Under the pieces are notes generated by a model, which saw nothing but the letters and a program-made list of their open reading frames with translations, was not told the origin of the DNA and did not search any database. The position numbers and the translations under genes were made by a program. This document shows, one piece after another, positions 1 to 7,364 of a stretch of DNA of 64,000 bases. Within the stretch, counting starts at the first letter, position 1; every line of letters begins with the position of its first letter. This DNA comes from Chromatiaceae bacterium (GTDB lineage Bacteria; Pseudomonadota; Gammaproteobacteria; Chromatiales; Chromatiaceae), in the NCBI GenBank assembly GCA_024235395.1, contig JACKMK010000001.1:1240001-1304000 (forward strand). The letters run 5' to 3'.

Positions 1-263
1 GAGTGGCGACGGATGAAACGCTTCGGCAGACGATAGCGCAACCAATGGCTGGTCGAGCCGAGCAGATCGACATGCTCGGGCCGCAAACCCACCTCTTCGT
101 GCAATTCGCGATACATCGCCTGTTCGGGCGTCTCGTCAGATTGAATGCCGCCCTGCGGGAACTGCCAGGCGTCCTGTCCTATCCGGCGACCCCAAAAAAG
201 ACGATTCTGCTCATTGCACAGGATGATCCCCACATTCGGCCGGAAACCGTCGGCATCTATCAC
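1..263 (-). CDS. rppH: RNA pyrophosphohydrolase RppH, 5' part (cut by the window edge)
   Basis: Nudix hydrolase that removes pyrophosphate from the 5' triphosphate of mRNA and so opens the RNase E decay route. Translating the minus strand from a GTG at 263 gives VIDADGFRPNVGIILCN followed by a complete Nudix box (residues about 37-59, pattern G-x5-E-x7-R-E-L-H-E-E-x-G-L). The N-terminus, with the DGFRPNVG and WQFPQGG segments, is characteristic of RppH rather than of generic MutT proteins. About 87 codons are present; the C-terminal half lies outside the window. The GTG start is chosen because it fits the family's N-terminus exactly and no ATG is available. The gene is divergent from the HAD phosphatase gene across 151 bp. 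Confidence 0.93.
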   Translation of the reverse strand, partial: MIDADGFRPNVGIILCNEQNRLFWGRRIGQDAWQFPQGGIQSDETPEQAMYRELHEEVGLRPEHVDLLGSTSHWLRYRLPKRFIRRH

Positions 264-414
264 GGAAAAAACCGTTAAATTTCGTATCAATTGCGCTCGA
301 TTGTTCCACAGTAGGCACAGCAGCCGCAAGCAGGGCCAAAGCATAAGCTATTGCTTATAAAGGAATTACTGTATAGTCGCCGGTCCGTGGAACCGGCCGA
401 CGAGGCGACAGCGC

Positions 415-1101
415 ATGGCGCTCGCAATCTTTGACCTCGACAATACGCTGCTCGCTGGAGACTCCGACTACCTGTGGGGTCGATTCCTCGGCGAACTCGG
501 CGTGGTCGATGCGGAGAGCTACGAGAGCGAGAACGAGAGATTCTACCGGGAATACCGCGAAGGCCGCCTGGACATCATGGAGTTTCTGGCGTTCTCGCTG
601 CAGCCACTCAGCGAACATCCACGCACGGAGCTCGACGCCTGGCACGCCCGCTTCATGCGTGAAAAGATCGAGCCGTTGATCACGCCGGCCGCCGAACAGC
701 TGGTCGATCGGCACCGCAAGGCCGGCGACACTCTGATGATCATCACCGCGACCAACGCGTTCGTCACCGCGCCGATCGCACGCCGCCTGGGGATCCCGCA
801 CCTGATCGCCACCGACCCGGAACAGCACAACGGACGCTACACCGGTCGGGTAAGCGGTATTCCGAGCTTCCGCGAGGGCAAGGTCGCACGCCTGCAGACC
901 TGGCTGACCGCTCATGCCGCCAGGCTCGAAGAGGCCTGGTTCTACAGCGACTCGCACAACGACCTGCCGCTGCTCGAGCGGGTCGGCCATCCGGTCGCCG
1001 TGGATCCCGACGAGACCCTGGAACGCCACGCGCGCGAACACGGATGGCCGGTCATCAGCCTGCGCGGCGACGTCCCCGAGACCGGTCACCGGCACCTCTG
1101 A
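415..1101 (+). CDS. HAD-IB family hydrolase (SerB-like phosphatase)
   Basis: A 228-residue cytosolic phosphatase of the haloacid dehalogenase superfamily, subfamily IB. Motif I is FDLDNT with nucleophile Asp7 and general acid Asp9. Motif II is the IITAT segment, and motif III/IV is the YSDSHNDLPLLE stretch near residue 180 that binds Mg2+. The cap sits between motifs I and II, as in SerB-type enzymes. Close relatives have been assigned to phosphoserine or histidinol-phosphate hydrolysis, but the substrate cannot be read from sequence. A GAGG ribosome site lies 9 nt before the ATG. The stop is 3 nt before the GTG of the BtuC-like permease, so the three genes probably form one transcript. Confidence 0.85.
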   Translation: MALAIFDLDNTLLAGDSDYLWGRFLGELGVVDAESYESENERFYREYREGRLDIMEFLAFSLQPLSEHPRTELDAWHARFMREKIEPLITPAAEQLVDRHRKAGDTLMIITATNAFVTAPIARRLGIPHLIATDPEQHNGRYTGRVSGIPSFREGKVARLQTWLTAHAARLEEAWFYSDSHNDLPLLERVGHPVAVDPDETLERHAREHGWPVISLRGDVPETGHRHL

Positions 1102-1104
1102 GCG

Positions 1105-2091
1105 GTGCGACATTCCGTTCTGCAGCGATACCGTCTGCCACTGATCGCACTGGCTTTCGCGGCCGCCAGCCTGCTCATCGGCCTATTGGTCGGCAGCGTG
1201 TGGATCGCGCCGGCCGAGGTGCTGCACCACCTGCTGCTCGACGACGGCAGCATCCCTGACCAGATCATCGACGATCTGCGGCTGCCGCGCACGCTCTGCG
1301 CATTCGCGGTTGGCGGGCTGCTGGCGCTGGCCGGGGCATTGATCCAGGTGCTGTTGCGCAACCCGCTCGGCGACCCCTATGTGCTCGGCCTGTCGGGAGG
1401 CGCTGCCAGTGCAGTGCTGCTGGCGATGCTGTTCGCTGTCCCCGCCACCTGGCATGCGCCGGCCGCCCTTGGCGGCGGACTGTTCAGTACCCTGCTGGTA
1501 TTCGGCCTGGCCCATCGTGGCGATGACTGGCGCAGCGACCGACTGCTGTTGACCGGGATCGTGATCGCCGCCGGCTGGTCCGCGCTGATCAGTTTTGTGC
1601 TCAGCCTGAGCCCGGCGGCGCGCCTGCCAGGAATGCTGTTCTGGTTGATGGGAGACCTTGGTGAGGCGATTGCACCCACGTTGCCACTGGCGGTGCTGGC
1701 TGTCGGGCTTGCCCTCGCCCTGGCGCGCGCACGTGACCTGAACGTCGCCGCCCAGGGCATGCTGCAGGCTGCGGCGCTCGGCATCGACACACGCCGCCTG
1801 CGCCTCGAACTGTATTTCCTCGGCGCCCTGTGCACGGCCGCCGCTGTGACCACGGCGGGGGCGATCGGCTTCGTGGGCCTGGTCACCCCCCACCTGCTGA
1901 GGCGTCTCGGCGCCACCGACCACCGCGTGCTGCTGCCCAGTGCGGTACTGACCGGTGGCGGCCTGCTGGTGCTCGCCGACACGGCCGCACGCAGTCTGTT
2001 CAGTCCCCTGCAATTGCCGGTCGGTGTATTGACCGCGCTGCTCGGTGTCCCGGTCTTCCTGCTGCTCCTGCAGCGGCACAGGCCGGCATGA
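1105..2091 (+). CDS. btuC: ABC importer permease, BtuC/FecCD family
   Basis: Integral inner membrane permease of 328 residues with the FecCD fold, about ten hydrophobic helices. It contains the family hallmarks LRLPRTL near residue 53, the NPLGDPYVLGLSGG-type segment near 85-100, and GFVGLVTPHLLRR near residue 255, which couples to the ATPase. The family imports vitamin B12, haem or ferric siderophores; the name btuC reflects overall similarity, and the substrate is inferred. GTG start at 1105. The stop overlaps the start of the ATPase gene (ATGA), indicating translational coupling. No periplasmic binding protein or TonB receptor is encoded nearby, and no cobalamin riboswitch was recognised upstream. 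Confidence 0.85.
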   Translation: MRHSVLQRYRLPLIALAFAAASLLIGLLVGSVWIAPAEVLHHLLLDDGSIPDQIIDDLRLPRTLCAFAVGGLLALAGALIQVLLRNPLGDPYVLGLSGGAASAVLLAMLFAVPATWHAPAALGGGLFSTLLVFGLAHRGDDWRSDRLLLTGIVIAAGWSALISFVLSLSPAARLPGMLFWLMGDLGEAIAPTLPLAVLAVGLALALARARDLNVAAQGMLQAAALGIDTRRLRLELYFLGALCTAAAVTTAGAIGFVGLVTPHLLRRLGATDHRVLLPSAVLTGGGLLVLADTAARSLFSPLQLPVGVLTALLGVPVFLLLLQRHRPA

Positions 2092-2876
2092 AGGCCTTGC
2101 TCGAAACCCGCGACCTCGAAATCCGCATCGCCGGCCACGCGGTATGCCAAGGCCTGCATTTGCAGGTGCACCGCGGCGAATCCTGGGCCCTGCTCGGTCC
2201 CAATGGCGCCGGCAAGACCACGCTGCTGCACGGATTGGCCGGGCTGCACGCATCCAGTCGTGGCAGCGTACTCCTCGATGGCGACCCGATCGGGCGGCTG
2301 AAGCCGCGCGAGCGGGCGCGCAGGGTCGCGCTGCTGTTACAGCACAGCAGCACCGGCTTCGGTGGTACGGCGTTGGACGCGGTGTTGAGCGGGCGCCATC
2401 CCCACCTTTCCGCCTTCGCGTGGGAAGGACCGGGAGACCTGGAAATCGCGCGCCGCGCGATGCAGGAACTCGCGCTGACCGGGGTTGCCGGGCGCTCGCT
2501 GGAGACCTTGTCGGGCGGCGAACTCCGCCGCGTGGAGATTGCCCGGCTCCTGGCGCAGCAATGTCCGTTGACGCTGCTCGACGAACCGCTCAACCATCTC
2601 GATCTGACACAGCAGACCCTTTGTCTCAACGTCTTGGCCGGTCGCAGCGTGACCCCCGAGCGGGGCATGCTGATGGTCGTGCACGACCTCAACATCGCAT
2701 ACCGCGCGTGCCGCCACTGGCTGCTCCTCGATGGCGCCGGTGGCTGGTACGCGGGACCGCGCGAACAGATGTCCGACTGTGCCCTGCTCAGTCGGGTGTT
2801 TCGCCATCCGATAGAGCGTATCGACACGGCCCGGGGCCCCCTGTTCATGCCGGAGCACGCACTTGCCGACGACTGA
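2088..2876 (+). CDS. btuD: ABC importer ATP-binding protein, BtuD/FepC type
   Basis: Cytoplasmic nucleotide-binding subunit of 262 residues that powers the adjacent FecCD-type permease. Walker A is GPNGAGKT at 37-44, the Q-loop is at Gln85, the ABC signature LSGGE is at 141-145, Walker B LTLLDEP is at 161-167, and the switch His is in VVHDLN near residue 203. The start ATG at 2088 overlaps the permease stop by four bases. It is preferred over longer in-frame readings, which run back into the permease gene and carry no ABC sequence. Whether the substrate is B12 or an iron chelate cannot be decided here. Confidence 0.88.
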   Translation: MKALLETRDLEIRIAGHAVCQGLHLQVHRGESWALLGPNGAGKTTLLHGLAGLHASSRGSVLLDGDPIGRLKPRERARRVALLLQHSSTGFGGTALDAVLSGRHPHLSAFAWEGPGDLEIARRAMQELALTGVAGRSLETLSGGELRRVEIARLLAQQCPLTLLDEPLNHLDLTQQTLCLNVLAGRSVTPERGMLMVVHDLNIAYRACRHWLLLDGAGGWYAGPREQMSDCALLSRVFRHPIERIDTARGPLFMPEHALADD

Positions 2877-2925
2877 GGTGGCGGCTCCGTGACCCCGGGC
2901 GGGTCGCACTGCTACCATCTGCGGT

Positions 2926-3141
2926 ATGGACAAACGGCGCGATCGCACCAATATCTACATCCTGCTGCTGGCGATCCTGGTGGCCGCAATCGCCGGCTAC
3001 TACCTGCCAACCAAGCGACCCGAGACCGGCGCATCGATGACACCGAAGGAGTACATCGAACTGGTCGAGAAGAAGAAGGCGCAACGCCTGAAATATGCCG
3101 AAGAGGAAAAGATCCGGCAGAGCGAACAGACGCAACGTTGA
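2926..3141 (+). CDS. small membrane-anchored protein, unknown function
   Basis: A 71-residue protein not recognised from any family. Residues 1-8 are charged (MDKRRDRT), residues 9-27 form one strongly hydrophobic helix (NIYILLLAILVAAIAGYYL), and the rest is a highly charged, Lys/Glu-rich, probably helical tail. This predicts an N-in single-pass inner membrane anchor with a periplasmic tail, or an uncleaved signal anchor. It begins 49 bp after btuD. Support for coding comes from the coherent membrane-anchor architecture and codon use like the neighbours. Confidence 0.6.
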   Translation: MDKRRDRTNIYILLLAILVAAIAGYYLPTKRPETGASMTPKEYIELVEKKKAQRLKYAEEEKIRQSEQTQR

Positions 3142-3201
3142 GACGCAGGTCTCGTCGGGCGATCCACAAATTCCCCACGAAACGTCGGTTTTTCTGATCG
3201 G

Positions 3202-3216
3202 CGTCAATTGTTGACG
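3202..3216. promoter_or_regulatory. inverted repeat upstream of the orphan HTH gene
   Basis: Perfect 6-bp inverted repeat CGTCAA-TTG-TTGACG in the 163-bp gap before the HTH gene. The surrounding 3160-3260 stretch is less GC-rich than the neighbouring genes. It could be an operator; autoregulation by the HTH protein is speculation. The outer CGTCA/TGACG arms match the pentamers found upstream of pilA. Confidence 0.3.
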
Positions 3217-3304
3217 ACTTTGGTTTCAGAAGTGTCGACCGTTTCGTTGATACTGGGCACGACACAACATTCGGCGCGCACGATTCGTTGCCGGGAAAGT
3301 CGCC

Positions 3305-3799
3305 ATGGATACATCCGAGATCGCCAAACTGCGCAACGCGGTGCGGCAACAGGTAAGCGCATCGCGCGAAAGGCGGTTCTGCTATCGCGCGCTATGTGTT
3401 TTGCTGATCGCAGAAGGACACCGCCCGAATCAGGTCGCCGACTGGCTCGGTGAGCACACGCGTACCCTGGAACGCTGGCGGAAGCGCTTTATCGACAACG
3501 GTCTCAACGGCCTGATGGACGAGACCAGCCCCGGTCGCCCCCCGAAGCTTTCCGGTGACGAATGGAAACGTCTGCAGGCCGATCTCGGGCAACCACCGAG
3601 CACGTTCGACCTCGACGGGCGCAAATGGCAGGGCAAGTTGTTGCAGACACACCTCGCCAAGCACTACGGCATCGATTTCAGCCTCAGGCAGTGCCAACGT
3701 CTGCTAAAACAGTATCGTCAGCGACCAAGCAATCTCGGGTTCAAGACAGGCGCGGCACAAAGCTATACTGCTGCTACCGAACGCGCTGGCACTGAGTGA
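3305..3799 (+). CDS. orphan IS630-type helix-turn-helix protein (no DDE domain)
   Basis: A 164-residue protein resembling the N-terminal DNA-binding half of IS630-family transposases. There is a first HTH around residues 38-60 (EGHRPNQVADWLGEHTRTLE), a WRKRFIDNGLNGLMD linker, the typical SPGRPPKLS turn near residue 77, and a second winged-helix part up to about residue 145. The catalytic DDE domain that normally follows is missing: the frame stops at 3797-3799, and no DDE sequence was noticed in the 158 bp before the next gene. No terminal inverted repeats or target duplications were seen. It is either a transposase remnant or a domesticated DNA-binding protein, possibly acting on the adjacent sulfur globule gene. 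The reading frame is intact. Confidence 0.65.
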   Translation: MDTSEIAKLRNAVRQQVSASRERRFCYRALCVLLIAEGHRPNQVADWLGEHTRTLERWRKRFIDNGLNGLMDETSPGRPPKLSGDEWKRLQADLGQPPSTFDLDGRKWQGKLLQTHLAKHYGIDFSLRQCQRLLKQYRQRPSNLGFKTGAAQSYTAATERAGTE

Positions 3800-3909
3800 A
3801 GTGTGCGGTGAGCGCCAGTGGCGCCGCGACTTCGAACCGGCCCGGCCTGAACGGCACCAATCAACGGTCAGTGCGATCTGAAAACATTCCCGTCTTACCG
3901 GGAAACCCT

Positions 3910-3921
3910 TGGTCATGACCA
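3910..3921. promoter_or_regulatory. 12-bp palindrome upstream of the sulfur globule gene
   Basis: TGGTCATGACCA is a perfect palindrome centred about 42 bp before the sulfur globule ATG. Just upstream, 3887-3904 forms a second inverted repeat (TTCCCG, six-base loop, CGGGAA). Both lie where an operator or leader structure would be expected; no binding factor is known. Confidence 0.35.
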
Positions 3922-3957
3922 CGTCGAAGACAATCCTTTAACAGGAGGAATTACTAG

Positions 3958-4356
3958 ATGAATCGAATCCGTAAAACGCTGCTTGCAGGTCTGGTCGGCG
4001 CCACTGCCGTACTGGCCACTGCCAGCGCCAGCGCGTTCTGGGGCAACTGGGGCGGCGGCCCGTGGAACTGGGGCGGCTGGAACAACGGCTGGGGCAACGG
4101 CTGGGGCAATGGCTGGGGCAACAGCTGGGGCGGCAGCCCGTGGGGCTGGGGCGGCGGTTATCCGGGTTACGGCGGCTGGGGCGGCTACCCGGGTTACGGT
4201 GGCTGGGGCGGCTATCCCGGCTACGGCGGCTGGGGTGGCGGCTATCCGTACTACGGTGGCTACGGCTATGCGCCGTACTCCGGAGGCAGCTACGCCTATC
4301 CGAGCACCTCGACCTCGACCAGCAAGTCGACCACGAGCAAGTCCGACAAGAAGTAA
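3958..4356 (+). CDS. sulfur globule protein-like secreted Gly/Trp/Tyr-rich protein
   Basis: A 132-residue exported protein. Residues 1-27 are a classical Sec signal (MNRIRKTLLAG, hydrophobic core, then ASASA-F as the cleavage site). The mature part is low-complexity Gly, Trp, Tyr, Asn and Pro in repeated NGWG and GGYPGYGGW units, then a tail of alternating Ser/Thr and Lys. Small Gly/Tyr-rich secreted proteins with such repeats form the envelope of periplasmic sulfur globules in purple sulfur bacteria (SgpA/B/C), and this is the best match. The gene is monocistronic: a strong AGGAGG site lies 10 nt upstream and an intrinsic terminator follows. Other Gly-rich structural proteins are possible, so the role is inferred from composition, signal peptide and length. 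Confidence 0.72.
   Translation: MNRIRKTLLAGLVGATAVLATASASAFWGNWGGGPWNWGGWNNGWGNGWGNGWGNSWGGSPWGWGGGYPGYGGWGGYPGYGGWGGYPGYGGWGGGYPYYGGYGYAPYSGGSYAYPSTSTSTSKSTTSKSDKK
4084..4131 (+). repeat. four 12-bp tandem repeats coding for NGWG
   Basis: Four consecutive 12-bp units reading AAC-GGC-TGG-GGC, with one AAT and one AGC variant, inside the sulfur globule gene. Near-identical synonymous usage indicates recent tandem duplication. Confidence 0.85.
4153..4233 (+). repeat. three 27-bp tandem repeats coding for GGYPGYGGW
   Basis: Three 27-bp units at 4153-4179, 4180-4206 and 4207-4233, each coding the same nine residues with only synonymous changes. A fourth, degenerate unit follows. Likely to vary in copy number between strains. 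Confidence 0.85.
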
Positions 4357-4376
4357 TCGGATTTCACTCGCATCCC

Positions 4377-4403
4377 AAAGCGCGCCTGCGGGCGCGCTTT
4401 TTG
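4377..4403 (+). terminator. intrinsic terminator of the sulfur globule gene
   Basis: A 10-bp perfect GC-rich stem, AAAGCGCGCC-TGCG-GGCGCGCTTT, followed by further T residues, 21 bp after the stop codon. Confidence 0.9.
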
Positions 4404-4476
4404 TTTGCCGGGTCGCAGGTTCCGAGGTCGCCGGTGCAGACGGCATAATGTCGTGAATGCCAGAGGACCATGCATC

Positions 4477-5988
4477 ATGAAGGGGGCCATCGCCGCCGGA
4501 CATCCGCAGACCGTCGAGGCAGCGATCGAGATGTTCGCGGCCGGCGGCAACGCGTTCGATGCGGCGCTTGCCGCGCTCGCCGCGGCCTGTGTGGTCGAAC
4601 CGGTGCTCACGTCACTCGGCGGCGGCGGCTTCCTGCTCGCCAGGCGATCCAGTGGCCGCACACGTCTTTACGACTTTTTTGTGCAGACCCCGCGCGTGCG
4701 ACGACCCGCTTCCGAATGCGAGTTCTACCCGGTGGTGGCGGACTTCGGAACCGCGCAACAGGAGTTCCACATCGGTGCCGGATCGATCGCGACGCCGGGC
4801 ACCGTGCTCGGCCTGGTCGAGGTCCACCGCCAGCTCGGCAGCCTGCCGCTGCGTGAAATCCTGGCGCCGGCAGTCAGCTACGCGGCGCAGGGCGTAACCT
4901 TGAATGCGTTGCAGGCCTATATCTTCAGCGTGGTCGCGCCGATATATCGCGCCACGCCGGCCGCCGCGGCACTGTATGCCGGCGAGGCACTGCGCGGCGA
5001 AGGCGCACGCTTCCACCAACCCGCACTGGCCGACACCCTGGAATGGATCGCCGCCGAAGGTGCGGCACCCTTTTATCACGGTGAACTGGCTCAGCGGCTC
5101 GCCAGGCACAGTGCGGCGCACGGCGGCCACCTGTCACTCGACGACCTCGCAGGCTACCGCGTGATCGAGCGCGACCCATTGCGGCATCGGTACCGCGGCT
5201 ACAAGGTGGCGACCAATCCGGCACCCTCTTCGGGCGGCGTATTGATCAACTTTGCGCTGACCGCGCTCGACGGTCAGGACCTGGCCGGCACCGGGTTCGG
5301 CAGTGTCGCCCACCTGAAGATGCTCGCCGATGTCATGGCCGCGACCAACGTCGCGCGCGATGACGGCATCATCGAGCGTTCCACTCAACATCGGCAGATC
5401 ATGGAGGCCTACCGCGCGAGCATCGGCCGACACCCGGTCAACCGCCGCGGTACCACCCATATCAGCACCATCGACGCGTCCGGGAATGCCGCGTCGCTGA
5501 CGTTGTCGAATGGCGAAGGCAGCGGTCAGCTGTTGCCGGACACCGGCGTGATGCTGAACAACATGCTCGGTGAAGAGGACCTGAACCCTTCGGGATTCAA
5601 CCAATGGCCGTGCGACGTCCGCGTGAGTTCGATGATGGCCCCGACACTGGCCGAGGATAACCGGCACCTGGTCGCGATCGGTTCGGGCGGCTCCAACCGC
5701 CTGCGCACCGCGATCCTGCAGACGCTCAGCAATCTGATCGATTTCACGATGCCACCGGATTCGGCCGTGGAAGCGCCGCGCATCCATTTCGAGCGCGGAC
5801 AGCTCGATATCGAACCCGGGTTCGGCGAAGCGGCGATCGACGGACTACGCGCCAGCTTCCCGAAACTGCGCGTCTGGGAAAACCAGAACCTGTTCTTCGG
5901 CGGCACCCATACGGTGCGCTGGGACGGTCGCGGTTTCAGCGGTGCCGGCGATCCACGCCGCGGCGGGGTCTTCGCCACGTCGCCCTGA
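4477..5988 (+). CDS. gamma-glutamyltransferase family protein (Ntn hydrolase)
   Basis: A 503-residue gamma-glutamyltranspeptidase-like protein, expected to mature by autocleavage before a nucleophilic Thr. The large-subunit half has the AAGGNAFDAALAALAA helix and GGGGFLL near residue 50. The junction reads NRRGTTHIST, with the predicted nucleophile Thr326. The small-subunit half has the LNNMLGEEDLNP loop, an SSMMAPT segment and the GSGGSNR oxyanion-type motif. No signal peptide is visible, whereas classical GGTs are periplasmic, and the protein begins directly at the domain edge. The ATG at 4477 is used; an in-frame GTG at 4453 adds eight residues and still gives no signal. The substrate could be glutathione or another gamma-glutamyl or acyl compound. 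Confidence 0.82.
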   Translation: MKGAIAAGHPQTVEAAIEMFAAGGNAFDAALAALAAACVVEPVLTSLGGGGFLLARRSSGRTRLYDFFVQTPRVRRPASECEFYPVVADFGTAQQEFHIGAGSIATPGTVLGLVEVHRQLGSLPLREILAPAVSYAAQGVTLNALQAYIFSVVAPIYRATPAAAALYAGEALRGEGARFHQPALADTLEWIAAEGAAPFYHGELAQRLARHSAAHGGHLSLDDLAGYRVIERDPLRHRYRGYKVATNPAPSSGGVLINFALTALDGQDLAGTGFGSVAHLKMLADVMAATNVARDDGIIERSTQHRQIMEAYRASIGRHPVNRRGTTHISTIDASGNAASLTLSNGEGSGQLLPDTGVMLNNMLGEEDLNPSGFNQWPCDVRVSSMMAPTLAEDNRHLVAIGSGGSNRLRTAILQTLSNLIDFTMPPDSAVEAPRIHFERGQLDIEPGFGEAAIDGLRASFPKLRVWENQNLFFGGTHTVRWDGRGFSGAGDPRRGGVFATSP

Positions 5989-6029
5989 CCCGGAGGGCGG
6001 TTTTTCAGGCCTCACCGGAACCGGCCGCT

Positions 6030-7352
6030 ATGTTCGCTGAGGAACACCACGGCACGGCCTCCACCTTGATCGAACAGAAACAGCCGACCCTGCGCTACAA
6101 GTCCTCGCGCAAGATGACCGTCCCGGTGGGCGACCTGCGCCTTGGCATGTATGTCGCCGAGCTTGACCGCCCCTGGCTGGGGACGCCATTCCTGTTTCAG
6201 GGTTTCACGATCGAAACCGAGCGCGAGCTCGAACTGCTGCGGGAATACTGCTCAAAGGTCACGATCGACGTCGAAAGCACGGTCGACTTCCAGATCAAAA
6301 CCGGCAGTGGCGGCAAACCCGGCCCGCACACCCGGACGACGACGGTCAGCAAGCGATCCCAGGTCGTCGAACGCGAGATCACCCGCGCACAAACCGCCCA
6401 CGCGGCGTCCAGCAAGGTCATTCGCGACATCATGGACGACGTCCGTCTCGGCAAGGCCGTGGATACCCCGGCGGCACGCGAAGCGGTCACCGAGTGCGTC
6501 GACAGTGTGATCGCCAACGCGGACGCGCTGGCCCTGCTGACGCGCATCCGTGAGAAGGACGAATACACCTCCCAGCATTCGCTCAGCGTGTCGATCCTGA
6601 GTGTGGCCCTGGGTCGGGAGATGGGTCACGGGCGCAAGGAGCTTATCGAGATCGGCTTGTGCGGCCTGCTGCACGATGTGGGCAAGGTGCTGGTCCCGGA
6701 CGAGATCCTGGGCAAACCGGACCGTCTCTCGGCCGACGAGATGGAGGTGATGAAACAGCACACGACCTTTGGCCGCGACATTCTGCTGTCGAGTTCGGGG
6801 GCTCTGCTGAAAAGCGTGGATGTCGCGCATGCGCACCACGAACGCTTCGACGGCAGCGGCTATCCGCGCGGACTGGTCGAAGACCAGATCACCCCGGTCA
6901 CCCGGATCGTCGCGATCGCGGACACCTTCGACGCGATCACCAGCGACCGCGTGTACGCGAATGCGCGTACCAACATGGACGCTTTCCGCATCCTCAGCCG
7001 CGGTCGCAGGACGCATTGGGACCCGAAACTCGTGATCCGCTTCGTCGAGGCGATCGGGATCTACCCTGCCGGCACGGCGGTCGAGCTGAGCAATCAGATG
7101 GTCGGTCTGGTGATCGAGAGCCACCCCACGCTCAAGCTGCGTCCCAAGCTGCTGGTCACCCATACGCCAAACGGCCCTCTCAAGCCGCCGATGATCGTCG
7201 ATCTGGCGACGCGGATGCAGGACCAGTTCGGTAGAAAGCTGCAGATCAGCCGGGTGTTGCCACCGAGCAGCGCGAGCATCAGCCTGCATGAACTGCGCGC
7301 GCATGGCGTGCTCGAAAACCTGCACCAATTGCCGGAGTTCGGTCGCACCTGA
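6030..7352 (+). CDS. HD-GYP domain cyclic-di-GMP phosphodiesterase
   Basis: A 440-residue cytosolic protein. The N-terminal 120 residues resemble the DUF3391 module that often precedes HD-GYP domains (VPVGDLRLGMYVAELDRPW, then a FLFQGF segment). The HD-GYP domain spans about 175-350 with His215-Asp216 in HDVGK, the HAHHERFDGSGYP segment (GSGYP at 275-279) and the ITPVTRIVAIADTFDAITSDR helix, so the metal ligands and signature are intact. The family hydrolyses c-di-GMP to pGpG or GMP. The C-terminal 90 residues are unassigned. It starts 41 bp after the GGT gene and probably has its own transcript. A link to the c-di-GMP-sensitive pilus system encoded further along is plausible but not shown. 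Confidence 0.88.
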   Translation: MFAEEHHGTASTLIEQKQPTLRYKSSRKMTVPVGDLRLGMYVAELDRPWLGTPFLFQGFTIETERELELLREYCSKVTIDVESTVDFQIKTGSGGKPGPHTRTTTVSKRSQVVEREITRAQTAHAASSKVIRDIMDDVRLGKAVDTPAAREAVTECVDSVIANADALALLTRIREKDEYTSQHSLSVSILSVALGREMGHGRKELIEIGLCGLLHDVGKVLVPDEILGKPDRLSADEMEVMKQHTTFGRDILLSSSGALLKSVDVAHAHHERFDGSGYPRGLVEDQITPVTRIVAIADTFDAITSDRVYANARTNMDAFRILSRGRRTHWDPKLVIRFVEAIGIYPAGTAVELSNQMVGLVIESHPTLKLRPKLLVTHTPNGPLKPPMIVDLATRMQDQFGRKLQISRVLPPSSASISLHELRAHGVLENLHQLPEFGRT

Positions 7353-7364
7353 GCAACGAGGCGA

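Noticed and set aside
264..414. Cobalamin riboswitch upstream of the HAD-btuCD genes
   Set aside because: No B12-box-like sequence could be found; only weak promoter-like hexamers (TTGCTT at 351, TATAGT at 372, 15 bp apart) are visible.
3305..3799. Complete IS630-family insertion sequence
   Set aside because: Only the DNA-binding half is present; no DDE domain, terminal inverted repeats or target duplication was seen.
4084..4233. CRISPR-like or non-coding repeat array
   Set aside because: The repeats are in-frame codon repeats of the sulfur globule gene, with no spacers.
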